Shown piece by piece: positions 41,796-49,656 of a stretch of DNA of 64,000 bases. Below the pieces are notes generated by a model. The model was not told the DNA's origin. It did no database searches and saw nothing but the letters and a program-made list of their open reading frames with translations. Every line of letters starts with the position of its first letter. The first letter of the stretch is position 1. Source of the stretch: Pontibacter beigongshangensis (GTDB lineage Bacteria > Bacteroidota > Bacteroidia > Cytophagales > Hymenobacteraceae); NCBI RefSeq assembly GCF_014332515.1, contig NZ_VFSD01000015.1, positions 94,856-158,855 on the forward strand, in the 5' to 3' direction. Both the position numbers and the translations under genes were made by a program.

Positions 41796-42267
41796 TTTTT
41801 ATTCTTTTACTCAATTCAAATTCGCCGATTATTTTACCAAGCAAACATGCTTCTTCTATTGTAATTCTGCCTACTTCTTCAGCAGCTACAATTGAGTCAA
41901 CAGCTAATTCATACTCTATTCGACTACGTATCTTTCCTCGATTAAGTATTTTCCGTAGCTTATCTTCCCTTTTATAACCTAAATTTTCTTCATTTACTTT
42001 TTCCCAAAAGTATTCTACCGCTTCTCCTTTCGATTCTTGAAAAAAAGTCAATATATCATTAATAATATACTTTAGAGAAGCTAGCTTTTTGTATTGTGGT
42101 AGAGGATTCAAGACACTTGCTTTGTAATCTTTATATACATTTATAAATTGATTTACATGAGCTTCATTAAAACCAACTGGTGGATATTTAGACAAAGATT
42201 CAATCGCTATATCTATCGCTCTGGCCACTTTTTCAGCCTCCACAATATAGTCTTTTTTCATAATCAT
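41779..42267 (-). CDS. hypothetical protein, AT-rich
   Basis: A 162-residue cytoplasmic protein with no recognised domain. It is highly charged and helical: KDYIVEAEKVARAIDIAIESLSK, LKYIINDILTFFQESKGEAVEYFWEKVNEENLGYKREDKLRKIL, then IEYELAVDSIVAAEEVGRITIEEACLLGKIIGEFE. Its final codons lie inside the cassette-like inverted repeat. Low GC and orphan status suggest recent acquisition. The ATG at 42265-42267 or the next ATG six bases on (MKKDY) could be the start. Confidence 0.6.
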   Translation of the reverse strand: MIMKKDYIVEAEKVARAIDIAIESLSKYPPVGFNEAHVNQFINVYKDYKASVLNPLPQYKKLASLKYIINDILTFFQESKGEAVEYFWEKVNEENLGYKREDKLRKILNRGKIRSRIEYELAVDSIVAAEEVGRITIEEACLLGKIIGEFELSKRIKMGNKA

Positions 42268-42417
42268 TAATTTCGGGTAACTACCTGCTAAACTAAATCA
42301 CTCCGTTTATCCCTCCAATATAGCCAGATAAATGGAGTAGCGCCAATTATTATAGCATACATCATAATCCTTACAAACCACTCTTCCTGCACGCCAGGCT
42401 TACACGGCATCAAGAAA

Positions 42418-42463
42418 ATTATTCTAATGAAAATAGCCTTCCGGAACTGCTGCTGCTACTGCT
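42418..42463 (-). repeat. 32-bp intergenic repeat, copy 16
   Basis: Reverse orientation: AATTATTCTAATGAAAAT, AGCCTTCCGGAAC, then TGCTGCTGCTACTGCTC. It lies 82 bp downstream of the hemC stop, at the boundary between the AT-rich patch and core genes. Confidence 0.9.
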
Positions 42464-42487
42464 CTTCACACCTTCCCAGTTACAAAC

Positions 42488-42518
42488 AAAAAAAGCGATG
42501 CAAACCTGCACCGCTTTC
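42488..42518 (-). terminator. terminator of holB-hemC
   Basis: Stem AAAGCGATGCA (42492-42502) / TGCACCGCTTT (42507-42517) with one mismatched pair; on the minus strand it is followed by a T-run (42488-42494). Confidence 0.85.
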
Positions 42519-42545
42519 TGTTAAAATATCGCTTTACGAAAAATG

Positions 42546-43496
42546 CTACTCGCCTCGCTCTGCCCTGATGCTTTTCAGGATCTCCTTACCACCTTGTCCC
42601 AGAATAGAGGTTGCGAGTCGCACACCTAATTCCTCGGCCTGGGCTGGGTCGGCTGTCATGGTTTCCTGCAGCAGGGTCTGCCCGTCGAGGCTTACCAAGC
42701 CACCTTCTATCTGCAGGCCTCCTGGAGTGAGGGTAGCCAGTGCAAACGACGGGATGCTGCAGCCACCTTCCATGGTGCGCAGAAAAGCGCGTTCTGCCAG
42801 CAGGCACACGTGCGTATCGGCATGGTCGAGGGCTGCCTTTAGCCGCTGTTTTACCTCAGGATCCAAATTTCTGGCACACTCTATGGCCACGCTGCCTTGT
42901 CCGGCGGCCGGCACAAACTGGTTTTCGGGGAAGGTGTGCACAATCATGTCGTCGTAGCCCATGCGGTGTACGCCGGCGTAGGCCAGCAGCAGCACGTCGA
43001 ACTGCTTGCTCTCCAGCTTCTGCAGGCGCGTTTGCAGGTTGCCGCGCGCATCTACCGTGCTCACATGCGGGTAGTACTTTTTAAGGAGGGCCCTGCGCCG
43101 GGTAGAAGAGGACCCGATCACGACGTTGCTCTCGGGCGTGAGCTTAAAAGCAGGGTCGAAAGACAGGAGCACGTCGTTTACCTTCTCGCGCTCCATAAAA
43201 GCCAGCAGTTCCAGGTCGTCCGGAATAGAAGACTGCACATCTTTGGCGCTGTGCACGGCAATATCAATAGAGCCATCGCGCAGGCCATCTTCCAGCTCTT
43301 CGGTAAACACGCCCTTGGAGCCAAGCTTGTCCAGCGACTTGTCGAGCATCTGGTCGCCCTTGGTCGTGATGGCCACGATCTCGGCGGCAAACCCGGCAGC
43401 TGTAATGCGGTCGGCGGCGGCATGGGCCTGCCACATGGCTAGTTTGCTGCCCCGGGTGCCAAGGCGAATTATCTTAGGGGAATGATTGGTTTGCAT
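42546..43496 (-). CDS. hemC: hydroxymethylbilane synthase (porphobilinogen deaminase)
   Basis: A 316-residue tetrapyrrole enzyme that joins four porphobilinogen molecules into hydroxymethylbilane. Markers: RLGTRGSKLAMWQ at the N-terminus, HSAKDVQSSIPDDLEL (active-site Asp loop), GSSSTRRRALL, DARGNLQTRLQKL, and TMEGGCSIPSFALA, whose Cys (about residue 245) carries the dipyrromethane cofactor. Length is normal. It begins 6 bp after the holB stop on the same strand and ends in an intrinsic terminator, so the two genes form a two-gene unit. Confidence 0.97.
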   Translation of the reverse strand: MQTNHSPKIIRLGTRGSKLAMWQAHAAADRITAAGFAAEIVAITTKGDQMLDKSLDKLGSKGVFTEELEDGLRDGSIDIAVHSAKDVQSSIPDDLELLAFMEREKVNDVLLSFDPAFKLTPESNVVIGSSSTRRRALLKKYYPHVSTVDARGNLQTRLQKLESKQFDVLLLAYAGVHRMGYDDMIVHTFPENQFVPAAGQGSVAIECARNLDPEVKQRLKAALDHADTHVCLLAERAFLRTMEGGCSIPSFALATLTPGGLQIEGGLVSLDGQTLLQETMTADPAQAEELGVRLATSILGQGGKEILKSIRAERGE

Positions 43497-43502
43497 GTCA
43501 AT

Positions 43503-44633
43503 TTAATTAGGGTTTCGCAGGTAGCCTGCAATCTGGATAGAACTGTCTACAAATACCATTTTCGGGTTGGCATTACGCTCGATGTGATAATGTGCTTCGT
43601 TCAGCTCGGCAGAGAGCCGCTCGGCGTTATGCGGTGTTATCAGCTTTGAGAAATTTTCGATAAAGGCCTGTTCGGCAGGCGGCATAAAGGCCACCAGCGA
43701 AGTATCTACACCATACAACAACACTTTCCGGAACAGGTTCAGGGCGTAAAGCAGGAAGTTCTTCTGGTTCTCGCGGCCCAGCTTCTGAAAATCTTCGCTC
43801 ATCTTTTCCACGATCTCCGCGAACCTGTAGCCGTAGCAGGAGCGCATCCAGTCCTGAAAGAATACGAAATAATCGCTGCTGATCTCGGTGGTGAGTTTGG
43901 TGGCGGCGTTCAGGCTGCCTTCGGCCATTTGCGCGATCTGGTAGGCAGCAGTAGGTTCGGTGTTGTGGGTCTGCTGCAGGTAGGCCATCACCTCTTCTTC
44001 TGAATAGGACCGCACCTGCACAATCTGGGTGCGGGAGGTAATGGTGGCCAGCAATTTCTCAGCAGCCTGCGACACCAGCAGGAAAAGCGTTTTTACGGGT
44101 GGCTCCTCTAGCAGTTTGAGCAGGGCGTTGGCGGCGGTGGTGTGCATCAGCTCCGGCAGCCAGATCAGCACAATCTTGTAATCTCCCTCAAAGGCCTTCA
44201 GCGACACCAGCTTTACCAGTTGCCGGCTTTCCTCTTTCGAAATAAGCCCCTGTTTGTTTTCGGCCCCGATAAACTGCATCCACTCGTTCAGGCCCTGGTA
44301 CGGGTTGGCGAGCACAAACTGCCGCCACTCCGTCAGGAATTTCTGGCTCAGCACATCCTTCGTGACCGATTTAGTGCTGGTTACCGGCATCACGAAGTTA
44401 AAGTCGGGGTGCACCAGCTTGTCCATTTTCACGCAGCTGGCACATGTTCCACATGAATCTTCAGGAAGTTTGCTCTCGCAGTTAATGTAAGTGGCGTAAG
44501 CCAAGGCCAGGGCCAGGTTTGCGCTCCCCTCCTGCCCCAGAAACAGCTGCGCATGCGCCACGTGGTTCTGCCGCACCGAGTTCAGCAGCATCTGCTTGGT
44601 TTCCTGTTGCCCTATGATCTGTGAGAACTGCAC
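43503..44633 (-). CDS. holB: DNA polymerase III subunit delta' (clamp loader)
   Basis: A 376-residue AAA+-like clamp-loader subunit: FSQIIGQQETKQMLLNSVRQNHVAHAQLFLGQEGSANLALALAYA, a four-Cys zinc knuckle CESKLPEDSCGTCASC, VSLKAFEGDYKIVLIWLPELMHTTAANALLKLLEEPP and the SRC-like position SRTQIVQVRSYS. The Walker A position is GQEGSANL, lacking the Lys, as expected for a delta' subunit that does not hydrolyse ATP. Precedes hemC by 6 bp. Bacteroidota proteins in this position are annotated either as delta' or as gamma/tau-like; the absence of the P-loop Lys supports delta'. Confidence 0.9.
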   Translation of the reverse strand: MQFSQIIGQQETKQMLLNSVRQNHVAHAQLFLGQEGSANLALALAYATYINCESKLPEDSCGTCASCVKMDKLVHPDFNFVMPVTSTKSVTKDVLSQKFLTEWRQFVLANPYQGLNEWMQFIGAENKQGLISKEESRQLVKLVSLKAFEGDYKIVLIWLPELMHTTAANALLKLLEEPPVKTLFLLVSQAAEKLLATITSRTQIVQVRSYSEEEVMAYLQQTHNTEPTAAYQIAQMAEGSLNAATKLTTEISSDYFVFFQDWMRSCYGYRFAEIVEKMSEDFQKLGRENQKNFLLYALNLFRKVLLYGVDTSLVAFMPPAEQAFIENFSKLITPHNAERLSAELNEAHYHIERNANPKMVFVDSSIQIAGYLRNPN

Positions 44634-44642
44634 TTCTATTAA

Positions 44643-44764
44643 TTGTTAATTGCTGGTTGCTGGTTGTTGATTGCTAAATTGTTTAATGGTTAGATAATCG
44701 GTCAGTTCTTTTGGTATATCTACCAAAGGACTTTTTAACAATCAACAACTAACAATCAACAACC
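44643..44764. repeat. nested inverted repeat of degenerate TTGTTGATTG units
   Basis: TGGTTGCTGGTTGTTGATTG (44654-44673) pairs with CAATCAACAACTAACAATCA (44739-44758) at about 17 of 20 positions. Inside lies a perfect TTTGGTA/TACCAAA hairpin (44710-44716, 44721-44727). The arms are degenerate tandem units of a kind scattered over this genome. Confidence 0.55.
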
Positions 44765-44765
44765 A

Positions 44766-44809
44766 AATTATTCAAATGAAAATGGCCCTCCGGAGGCTCT
44801 GCTGCTGCT
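44766..44809 (-). repeat. 32-bp intergenic repeat, copy 17
   Basis: Reverse orientation: AATTATTCAAATGAAAAT, GGCCCTCCGGAGGC, then TCTGCTGCTGCTAG. It lies 14 bp downstream of the stop of the GlmU-like gene. Confidence 0.9.
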
Positions 44810-44823
44810 AGAGGTCACGAAGG

Positions 44824-46011
44824 CTATCTGTTTCTATACTGCTTGGTCTGCTCAAATACTTCTGTCAGGATGGCGCGCTCTGTTTCGTCGAGAGCTACGT
44901 TGCGGCGTTGCATCACCTTTTCGGCTACCTCCAGGGCTTTGTCCAGCCTGTAGGTATCCAGGCCGGCTGCGCCACCCCACGAGAAAGAAGGCACAAAATT
45001 GGGCGGGAACCCTGCTCCGAATATATTGGCGCTCACCCCCACCACCGTGCCGGTGTTGAACATGGTGTTGATGCTGCTCTTGGAATGGTCGCCCATGATA
45101 AGGCCACAGAACTGTTGCCCGGTACCTTTAAAGCTGTTGCTGGGGTAGTTCCAGAGCTTCACTTCGGCATAATTGTTCTTCAGGTTCGAGGTGTTGGTGT
45201 CGGCGCCGAGGTTGCACCACTCGCCCAGCACCGAGTTGCCCAGGTAGCCGTCGTGCCCTTTGTTCGAATACCCCAGAACCACCGAGCTACCGACCTCACC
45301 GCCCACTTTCGAATGCGGCCCCACTGTTACGTTGCCCCGCATTTTGCCGCCCATGTTCACCACACTGCCTTCGCACAGCGCAAAAGGTCCGGCAATCATG
45401 GCTCCTTCCTGCACCTGCGTGTTTTTGCCGATATAGATCGGGCCTGTCTCTGCATTGAGCACGGCTGCCCGTATCTTGGCGCCCTCTTCAATAAACACAT
45501 TCCGCTCGCAATACACGGCCGTGTGCACATCGTACACGGGCCGGCTTTTGCGGCCTGCCGTCACTAGCGCGAAATCCTTTTCAATCTGACCGGGGTTTTG
45601 CAGAAAAATCTCCCATACCTCCTTTAGCAGCGTACACTTTTCGACTTCCTTTACCGATCGGGCCAATGGCTGCAGGTCTTCTACCTGTTTTACATCTGCG
45701 CCGTTGGTGTGCAGGGCAAGTAATATGCCCTGGTAGGCCAGTCCTTCGCCCACAGCCAGCTGCCTGATGAGCCGCACCAGTTCCACATCGGGGCACAAAG
45801 CACCGTTTACGAACAGGCCAGTTTCCATTTGCCGCTTAAACTTGGTCTGCAGGTAAGGCTGCGTCAGGTAAGAGACTTCGCCACCCATGTAGGTGCGCCA
45901 CTTTTCGGCTATGGTAAGGATACCTACCCGTATGTCGGCCACCGGCCTGGTAAAGGTAAGCGGCAACAGCGCCTGCCGTATGCCTGGTTCATCGAAGAGC
46001 ACAACGTTCAT
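44824..46011 (-). CDS. GlmU-family putative sugar nucleotidyltransferase
   Basis: A 395-residue protein of the GlmU-like group typical of Bacteroidota. The N-terminus MNVVLFDEPGIRQALLPLTFTRPVADIRVGILTIAEKW is a shortened nucleotidyltransferase-like domain. The C-terminal half is a left-handed beta-helix of hexapeptide repeats (IGKNTQVQEGAMIAGPFALCEGSVVNMGGKMRGNVTVGPHSKVGGEV), ending FVPSFSWGGAAGLDTYRLDK. The classical GlmU uridyltransferase motif is not seen, so the UTP-transferring activity is uncertain. Probably an activated-sugar enzyme for cell-envelope glycans (inference). Only 74 bp separate it from rpmE2, and this gap is filled with two hairpins. Confidence 0.85.
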   Translation of the reverse strand: MNVVLFDEPGIRQALLPLTFTRPVADIRVGILTIAEKWRTYMGGEVSYLTQPYLQTKFKRQMETGLFVNGALCPDVELVRLIRQLAVGEGLAYQGILLALHTNGADVKQVEDLQPLARSVKEVEKCTLLKEVWEIFLQNPGQIEKDFALVTAGRKSRPVYDVHTAVYCERNVFIEEGAKIRAAVLNAETGPIYIGKNTQVQEGAMIAGPFALCEGSVVNMGGKMRGNVTVGPHSKVGGEVGSSVVLGYSNKGHDGYLGNSVLGEWCNLGADTNTSNLKNNYAEVKLWNYPSNSFKGTGQQFCGLIMGDHSKSSINTMFNTGTVVGVSANIFGAGFPPNFVPSFSWGGAAGLDTYRLDKALEVAEKVMQRRNVALDETERAILTEVFEQTKQYRNR

Positions 46012-46020
46012 AAGATCAAA

Positions 46021-46057
46021 AATAAAAAAGTCTTTTCGATATTATCGAAAAGACTTT
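46021..46057 (-). terminator. terminator/attenuator between rpmE2 and the GlmU-like gene
   Basis: Perfect 14-bp stem AAAGTCTTTTCGAT (46027-46040) with 46044-46057 over a 3-nt loop, followed on the minus strand by TTTATTTTT. It ends 10-15 bp before the next gene's start codon. Confidence 0.85.
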
Positions 46058-46063
46058 GCTTTT

Positions 46064-46087
46064 AAACGTTTTAACCTTAAAACGTTT
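46064..46087 (-). terminator. second hairpin overlapping the rpmE2 stop codon
   Basis: AAACGTTTTA (46064-46073) pairs with TAAAACGTTT (46078-46087); the right arm overlaps the rpmE2 stop codon. AT-rich stem, weaker than the following hairpin. Confidence 0.55.
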
Positions 46088-46328
46088 ATTTTTTGTAACG
46101 CTTGTTGAATTTCTCAACACGGCCTGCAGTGTCCACAAAGATGTTTTTACCAGTGTAGAACGGGTGAGAGGCAGAAGAAACCTCCACTTTGATAACCGGA
46201 TATTCAACACCGTCTTCCATGGTGATCGTCTCGTTAGAAGTCATGGTAGAACGCGTGATAAACTTGAAATCACTGGAAGTATCCTGAAAAACCACCTTTC
46301 TGTATTCTGGGTGAATGCCTTTTCTCAT
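46086..46328 (-). CDS. rpmE2: 50S ribosomal protein L31, type B
   Basis: An 80-residue L31 of the zinc-free type [49 protein letters not shown] and [15 protein letters not shown]. The Cys residues that bind zinc in type A L31 are absent. Component of the large ribosomal subunit at the central protuberance bridge. A -7 promoter element lies about 40 bp upstream. Confidence 0.97.
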   Translation of the reverse strand: MRKGIHPEYRKVVFQDTSSDFKFITRSTMTSNETITMEDGVEYPVIKVEVSSASHPFYTGKNIFVDTAGRVEKFNKRYKK

Positions 46329-46368
46329 TATTATAAACGTTTATTAACCTTAATTCTGAATCGGACTG

Positions 46369-46376
46369 CAAAATTA
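46369..46376 (-). promoter_or_regulatory. -7 promoter element of rpmE2
   Basis: TAATTTTG on the minus strand, exact to TAnnTTTG, 40 bp upstream of the ATG. No -33 TTG at the expected spacing. Confidence 0.5.
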
Positions 46377-46459
46377 ACAAGAATTTACGAAACTAAAACC
46401 TTATTGACCAAATTATTTTGTTGTTTGCTTAAAACATAGGCCTGCTGGGAATATTATTT

Positions 46460-46467
46460 TAATTTTG
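46460..46467 (+). promoter_or_regulatory. -7 promoter element of the phosphoribosyltransferase gene
   Basis: TAATTTTG, exact to consensus, 47 bp upstream of the start. Confidence 0.5.
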
Positions 46468-46514
46468 CCACAGCAGCCAGGCCACAGGCCGCCCAACCAA
46501 TAGCCCTGACAAAG

Positions 46515-47024
46515 ATGACACACCCGCAACAGAACCAGATACTGAACAAAGCGCAGATCGAGCAAAAGATCATCCGGATGGCGTATGAGATTTATGAGCA
46601 GAACTTCGAGGAGCAGGAGCTCGTGCTGGCCGGCATTCACCAGACGGGCTACACCCTGGCCGAAATGCTTACCAGGGAGCTGCAAAAGATTTCGCCCATA
46701 GCCGTAACGCTCATCCGCGCCACGATCGACAAAGCCGCCCCGGCCGGCACGCCGGTTCAGCTCGACCCGGAAACGACCGATCTGCAAAACAAGGCGGTCG
46801 TGATTGTAGACGATGTGCTCAACACCGGCCGGATACTGACCTATGCCCTGGCCGCCATTCTGCAATACGCCCCCCGCAAGATAGAGATCGCCACGCTCGT
46901 AGACCGCAGCCACACCCTGTTTCCGGTAGCGGCCACTTACACCGGCTACTCGCTGGCCACCACCCTGCACGACCACATCAGCGTGGTGCTGCAGCCAGAC
47001 GAGGTAGCAGCGTACCTTATTTAG
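46515..47024 (+). CDS. phosphoribosyltransferase family protein (PyrR-like)
   Basis: A 169-residue type I phosphoribosyltransferase. The PRPP-binding motif is VVIVDDVLNTGRILTYAL (about residues 95-112), and the N-terminal half has the PyrR-like ELVLAGIHQTGYTLAEML and VDRSHTLFPVAATYTGYSL. In PyrR proteins this fold gives uracil phosphoribosyltransferase activity and RNA-dependent control of pyr genes. No pyrimidine genes are adjacent, so only the family-level call is safe. The N-terminal segment TLIRATIDKAAP differs from the usual PyrR hood. Confidence 0.8.
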   Translation: MTHPQQNQILNKAQIEQKIIRMAYEIYEQNFEEQELVLAGIHQTGYTLAEMLTRELQKISPIAVTLIRATIDKAAPAGTPVQLDPETTDLQNKAVVIVDDVLNTGRILTYALAAILQYAPRKIEIATLVDRSHTLFPVAATYTGYSLATTLHDHISVVLQPDEVAAYLI

Positions 47025-47236
47025 AGTTATAAAGTCGAAGAGGTTGAAGCTAGAAAGTTTCGTGGGCACGCGCCTTCATCAGCGGCAGGTGTAGCAATTC
47101 CTGCCTCTTCACTTAACTTTTTACCATTAAAACCTGTTTCTCATCGTCAACCTCTCTAACTTTTACTTCTCTACCTCTTAACTTCTTAAGCTCCCCTACC
47201 TTTCTAACTTTAACTTCTCTAACTATCTACCTAAAA
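47025..47236. repeat. pyrimidine-rich degenerate tandem repeats
   Basis: 47142-47230 is built from variants of CTAACTTTTACTTCTCTAC; a purine-rich counterpart (GAAGAGGTTGAAGCTAGAAAG) occurs at 47035-47060 in inverted order. No gene. The tract fills the whole gap between the phosphoribosyltransferase and rdgB genes. Confidence 0.6.
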
Positions 47237-47833
47237 ATGAAACAACTCTGTTTTGCCACCAACAACATCAAAAAGCTAAAGGAAGTGGGCCAGATGCTGG
47301 AGGGCACCTATAACCTGCTCACGCTGAAGGACATTGGTTGCCTGGAGGAACTGGCAGAGGACCAGCACACGCTGGAAGGAAACTCGCGGCAAAAGGCAGC
47401 TTACGTGTGGGAGAACTACCAGATCGACTGCTTTGCCGACGACACCGGCCTGGAAGTGGAGGCGCTGCACGGGGAGCCTGGCGTGTACTCGGCCCGCTAT
47501 GCCGGCCCGCAACGCAGCGATACCGACAACATGCAACTGGTGCTGCAGAACCTGCAGGGCCAACAGAACCGGAAAGCACGTTTCAGAACCTCTATTACCT
47601 TGTTTCTGGGCGGGCAGGAGCACCAGTTCGAAGGGACTGTGGAAGGGCAGATTACAGAAACGTGGAACGGCGACACCAGCTTTGGCTACGACCCTATTTT
47701 TATTCCGGAAGGCTACAGCCAGACCTTTGCCCAGATGAGCCTTGAGGCGAAAAACGCCATCAGTCACCGCGGCAGGGCCATCCGGAAGCTGGTGGAGTTT
47801 CTGAAGGCGCAGCAGGGGGCTCTTTCAAATTAG
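47237..47833 (+). CDS. rdgB: non-canonical purine NTP pyrophosphatase (ITPase/HAM1)
   Basis: A 198-residue house-cleaning enzyme that hydrolyses dITP, XTP and ITP to the monophosphates. Markers: CFATNNIKKLKEV at the N-terminus (SNNxxK-type substrate loop), GNSRQKAAYVWENYQIDCFADDTGLEVEALHGEPGVYSARYAG (catalytic Asp/Glu), TSFGYDPIFIPEGYSQTFAQMS and SHRGRAIRKL. Length is standard. The repetitive tract before it leaves the promoter unclear. Confidence 0.96.
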   Translation: MKQLCFATNNIKKLKEVGQMLEGTYNLLTLKDIGCLEELAEDQHTLEGNSRQKAAYVWENYQIDCFADDTGLEVEALHGEPGVYSARYAGPQRSDTDNMQLVLQNLQGQQNRKARFRTSITLFLGGQEHQFEGTVEGQITETWNGDTSFGYDPIFIPEGYSQTFAQMSLEAKNAISHRGRAIRKLVEFLKAQQGALSN

Positions 47834-48022
47834 AAATTAGAAATTGGGGAAACTTTTCATCTGAAAACAGTTTCAGAGAGGCAGCATTGAAGTAGAAATT
47901 AAAAATTATGGAAGGCTGCGGCCCCTCGTATGCTGCAATGATCCCGAAAACCCTGTAAATCGTTGGGTATAAAAGGATTCAGACCATAATCTTACCATCT
48001 ATTATCAAGCGTCTAGTATCTA

Positions 48023-48058
48023 AAAAGCCTCTGGAGGGCCTTTTTCATTAGAATAATT
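48023..48058 (+). repeat. 32-bp intergenic repeat, copy 18
   Basis: GCCTCTGGAGGGCC, TTTTTC, ATTAGAATAATT; core at 48027-48058. The 5' flank TATCTAAAAA is shared with copy 23, so the two copies share a longer ancestral unit. Confidence 0.9.
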
Positions 48059-48160
48059 GCTCTACGGACCAAGGAGGAAATCAGGTAAGAGGCAGGGCAT
48101 TTTGTTGTACACCATTACCAATATTCAATATTTAACATAAAGCATTCTGCCGCAAAACCT

Positions 48161-48168
48161 TAAATTTG
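48161..48168 (+). promoter_or_regulatory. -7 promoter element of udk-trkA
   Basis: TAAATTTG, exact match, 21 bp upstream of the preferred udk ATG at 48190. It overlaps the alternative TTG start at 48166, arguing against that start. Confidence 0.55.
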
Positions 48169-48189
48169 TATTCAGAGACCAGGATTCCT

Positions 48190-48810
48190 ATGCAAAAGCC
48201 ATACATAGTCGGGATTACAGGGGGCAGCGCTTCAGGGAAAACCACTTTTTTGAACAAGCTGCTGTCCTCGTTCGCGCCGGAGCACATCAGCCTTATCTCG
48301 CAGGACAACTATTACAAGCCCCGCGAGTACCAGACAAAAGACGCCAACGGCATCTTCAACTTCGACCTGCCTTCCTGCATCGACGATGAGGCCTATGCCG
48401 ACGACCTGCGCAAAATAAGCCAGGGCGAAACCGTGCACCGGACAGAGTACACCTTCAACAACCCGGATGTGGTGCCGAGGCAGCTGGCGTTCAGGCCTGC
48501 CCCTATCGTAGTGGTGGAGGGCATTTTCGTGTTTTACTTTGAGGAGGTAGCCAGACTCATGGACCTGAAAGTGTACATAGACGCCAAAGAATACATTAAA
48601 CTGCAGCGCCGCATTACCCGCGACCGCATTGAGCGCGGCTACGACCTGGACGATGTGCTCTACCGCTACACCAACCACGTAGCGCCCACGTACGAGAAAT
48701 ACATAGAACCTTACAAGCACGATGCCGACATCATCGTGCCGAACAACAACCAGTTTGAAAAAGGGCTGGAAGTGCTCACTACCTTCCTGAAAACAAAAAT
48801 TAAACCATGA
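48190..48810 (+). CDS. udk: uridine kinase
   Basis: A 206-residue pyrimidine salvage kinase that phosphorylates uridine and cytidine. I use the ATG at 48190 (MQKPYIVGITGGSASGKTTF); a TTG at 48166 would sit inside the promoter element. P-loop GGSASGKT at residues 11-18; further markers are SQDNYYKPR, FNFDLPSCID, VVEGIFVFYFEEV and RRITRDRIERGYDLDDVLYRY. The last four bases overlap the start of the RCK-domain gene (ATGA), so the genes are translationally coupled. Confidence 0.95.
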   Translation: MQKPYIVGITGGSASGKTTFLNKLLSSFAPEHISLISQDNYYKPREYQTKDANGIFNFDLPSCIDDEAYADDLRKISQGETVHRTEYTFNNPDVVPRQLAFRPAPIVVVEGIFVFYFEEVARLMDLKVYIDAKEYIKLQRRITRDRIERGYDLDDVLYRYTNHVAPTYEKYIEPYKHDADIIVPNNNQFEKGLEVLTTFLKTKIKP

Positions 48811-49499
48811 GGTACAAGTTTGCAGTAATCGGTCTGGGCGTATTCGGAAACTCCATTGCCCGGACACTTGCCGAGCGCGGGGCAGAAGTACTGGCCATCG
48901 ACAACAATGAGGACCATGTGCAGGACATCAAAGACGAAGTAGCCTACGCCGTCACCCTCGACTCTACCGACATTCGTGCACTGGAAGCCCAGAACGTGCA
49001 GGACATGGATGCCGTGGTGGTAGCCATAGGCGAAGACTTTGAGGCTTTGCTTATTACCACGGCCAACCTGCAGGAACTCAACATAAAACGGGTAATTACC
49101 AGGGCCTCTAACAAGCAGCAGCGCCGAATCCTGGAAAAAATGGGGGTACAGGAAATTCTGTCGCCGGAGGGCGAGGTAGGCAAAACGGTGGCAGAGCGCC
49201 TGCTACAACCAAGTATCCGCACCTTCCTGCCTCTCCCCGACAACTACGAGATCGTAGAAATTAACACCCCGCGCGGCGTAGCCAACCGCAGTATTGCCAA
49301 AATATCCCTCCGCGAAAAATACAATCTTAATCTGATCACCATCAAACGCTCTTTTGAGGAGGTCCTGGACGGAAAAGCAATGCAGGTAGAGCATATTATA
49401 GGGGTGCCCAAAGCCGAGACCATCATCTACCCTTCTGATATCCTGATTCTTATAGGAAAAAAGAACGACATAAAGCGTTTTATTGAAATTAACAGGTAG
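48807..49499 (+). CDS. TrkA/KtrA-type potassium uptake regulatory protein (RCK domains)
   Basis: A 230-residue cytoplasmic gating subunit. RCK_N: FAVIGLGVFGNSIARTLAERGAEVLAIDNN, with GxGxxG at residues 9-14 and D32 for ribose binding. RCK_C: about residues 140-230 (SIAKISLREKYNLNLITIKR, IYPSDILILIGKKNDIKRF). It would control a Ktr/Trk-type potassium channel, but no membrane subunit is in the window. It overlaps udk by 4 bp. Confidence 0.92.
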   Translation: MRYKFAVIGLGVFGNSIARTLAERGAEVLAIDNNEDHVQDIKDEVAYAVTLDSTDIRALEAQNVQDMDAVVVAIGEDFEALLITTANLQELNIKRVITRASNKQQRRILEKMGVQEILSPEGEVGKTVAERLLQPSIRTFLPLPDNYEIVEINTPRGVANRSIAKISLREKYNLNLITIKRSFEEVLDGKAMQVEHIIGVPKAETIIYPSDILILIGKKNDIKRFIEINR

Positions 49500-49617
49500 C
49501 CTGTCTTCAATTTCAGAAAAAAAAGCATGTGAGGGGGACAAAACCGGCTTTATACGTGTCTTAGTATAGAAAGGGCTGTAAAATGCCTATGTTGCGGACA
49601 CAAAAAATCAAAAAACC

Positions 49618-49647
49618 TTGTGTCTTATGTCCTTTTACTTACATTTG
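49618..49647 (+). promoter_or_regulatory. complete Bacteroidota-type promoter (TTG - 19 bp - TACATTTG)
   Basis: TTG at 49618-49620, a 19-bp spacer and TACATTTG at 49640-49647, the best match to the two-part consensus in the window. The ATG of the 124-residue protein follows 9 bp later, so the transcript has almost no leader. Confidence 0.7.
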
Positions 49648-49656
49648 TAATTAATT

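Larger units (their letters stand above)
47834..48189. other. intergenic region before udk
   Basis: Contains degenerate AAATTAGAAATTAGAAATT (about 47826) and CTAGTATCTAAAAAGCCTC leading into repeat copy 18. A -7 element occurs at 48161. No gene. Confidence 0.45.
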
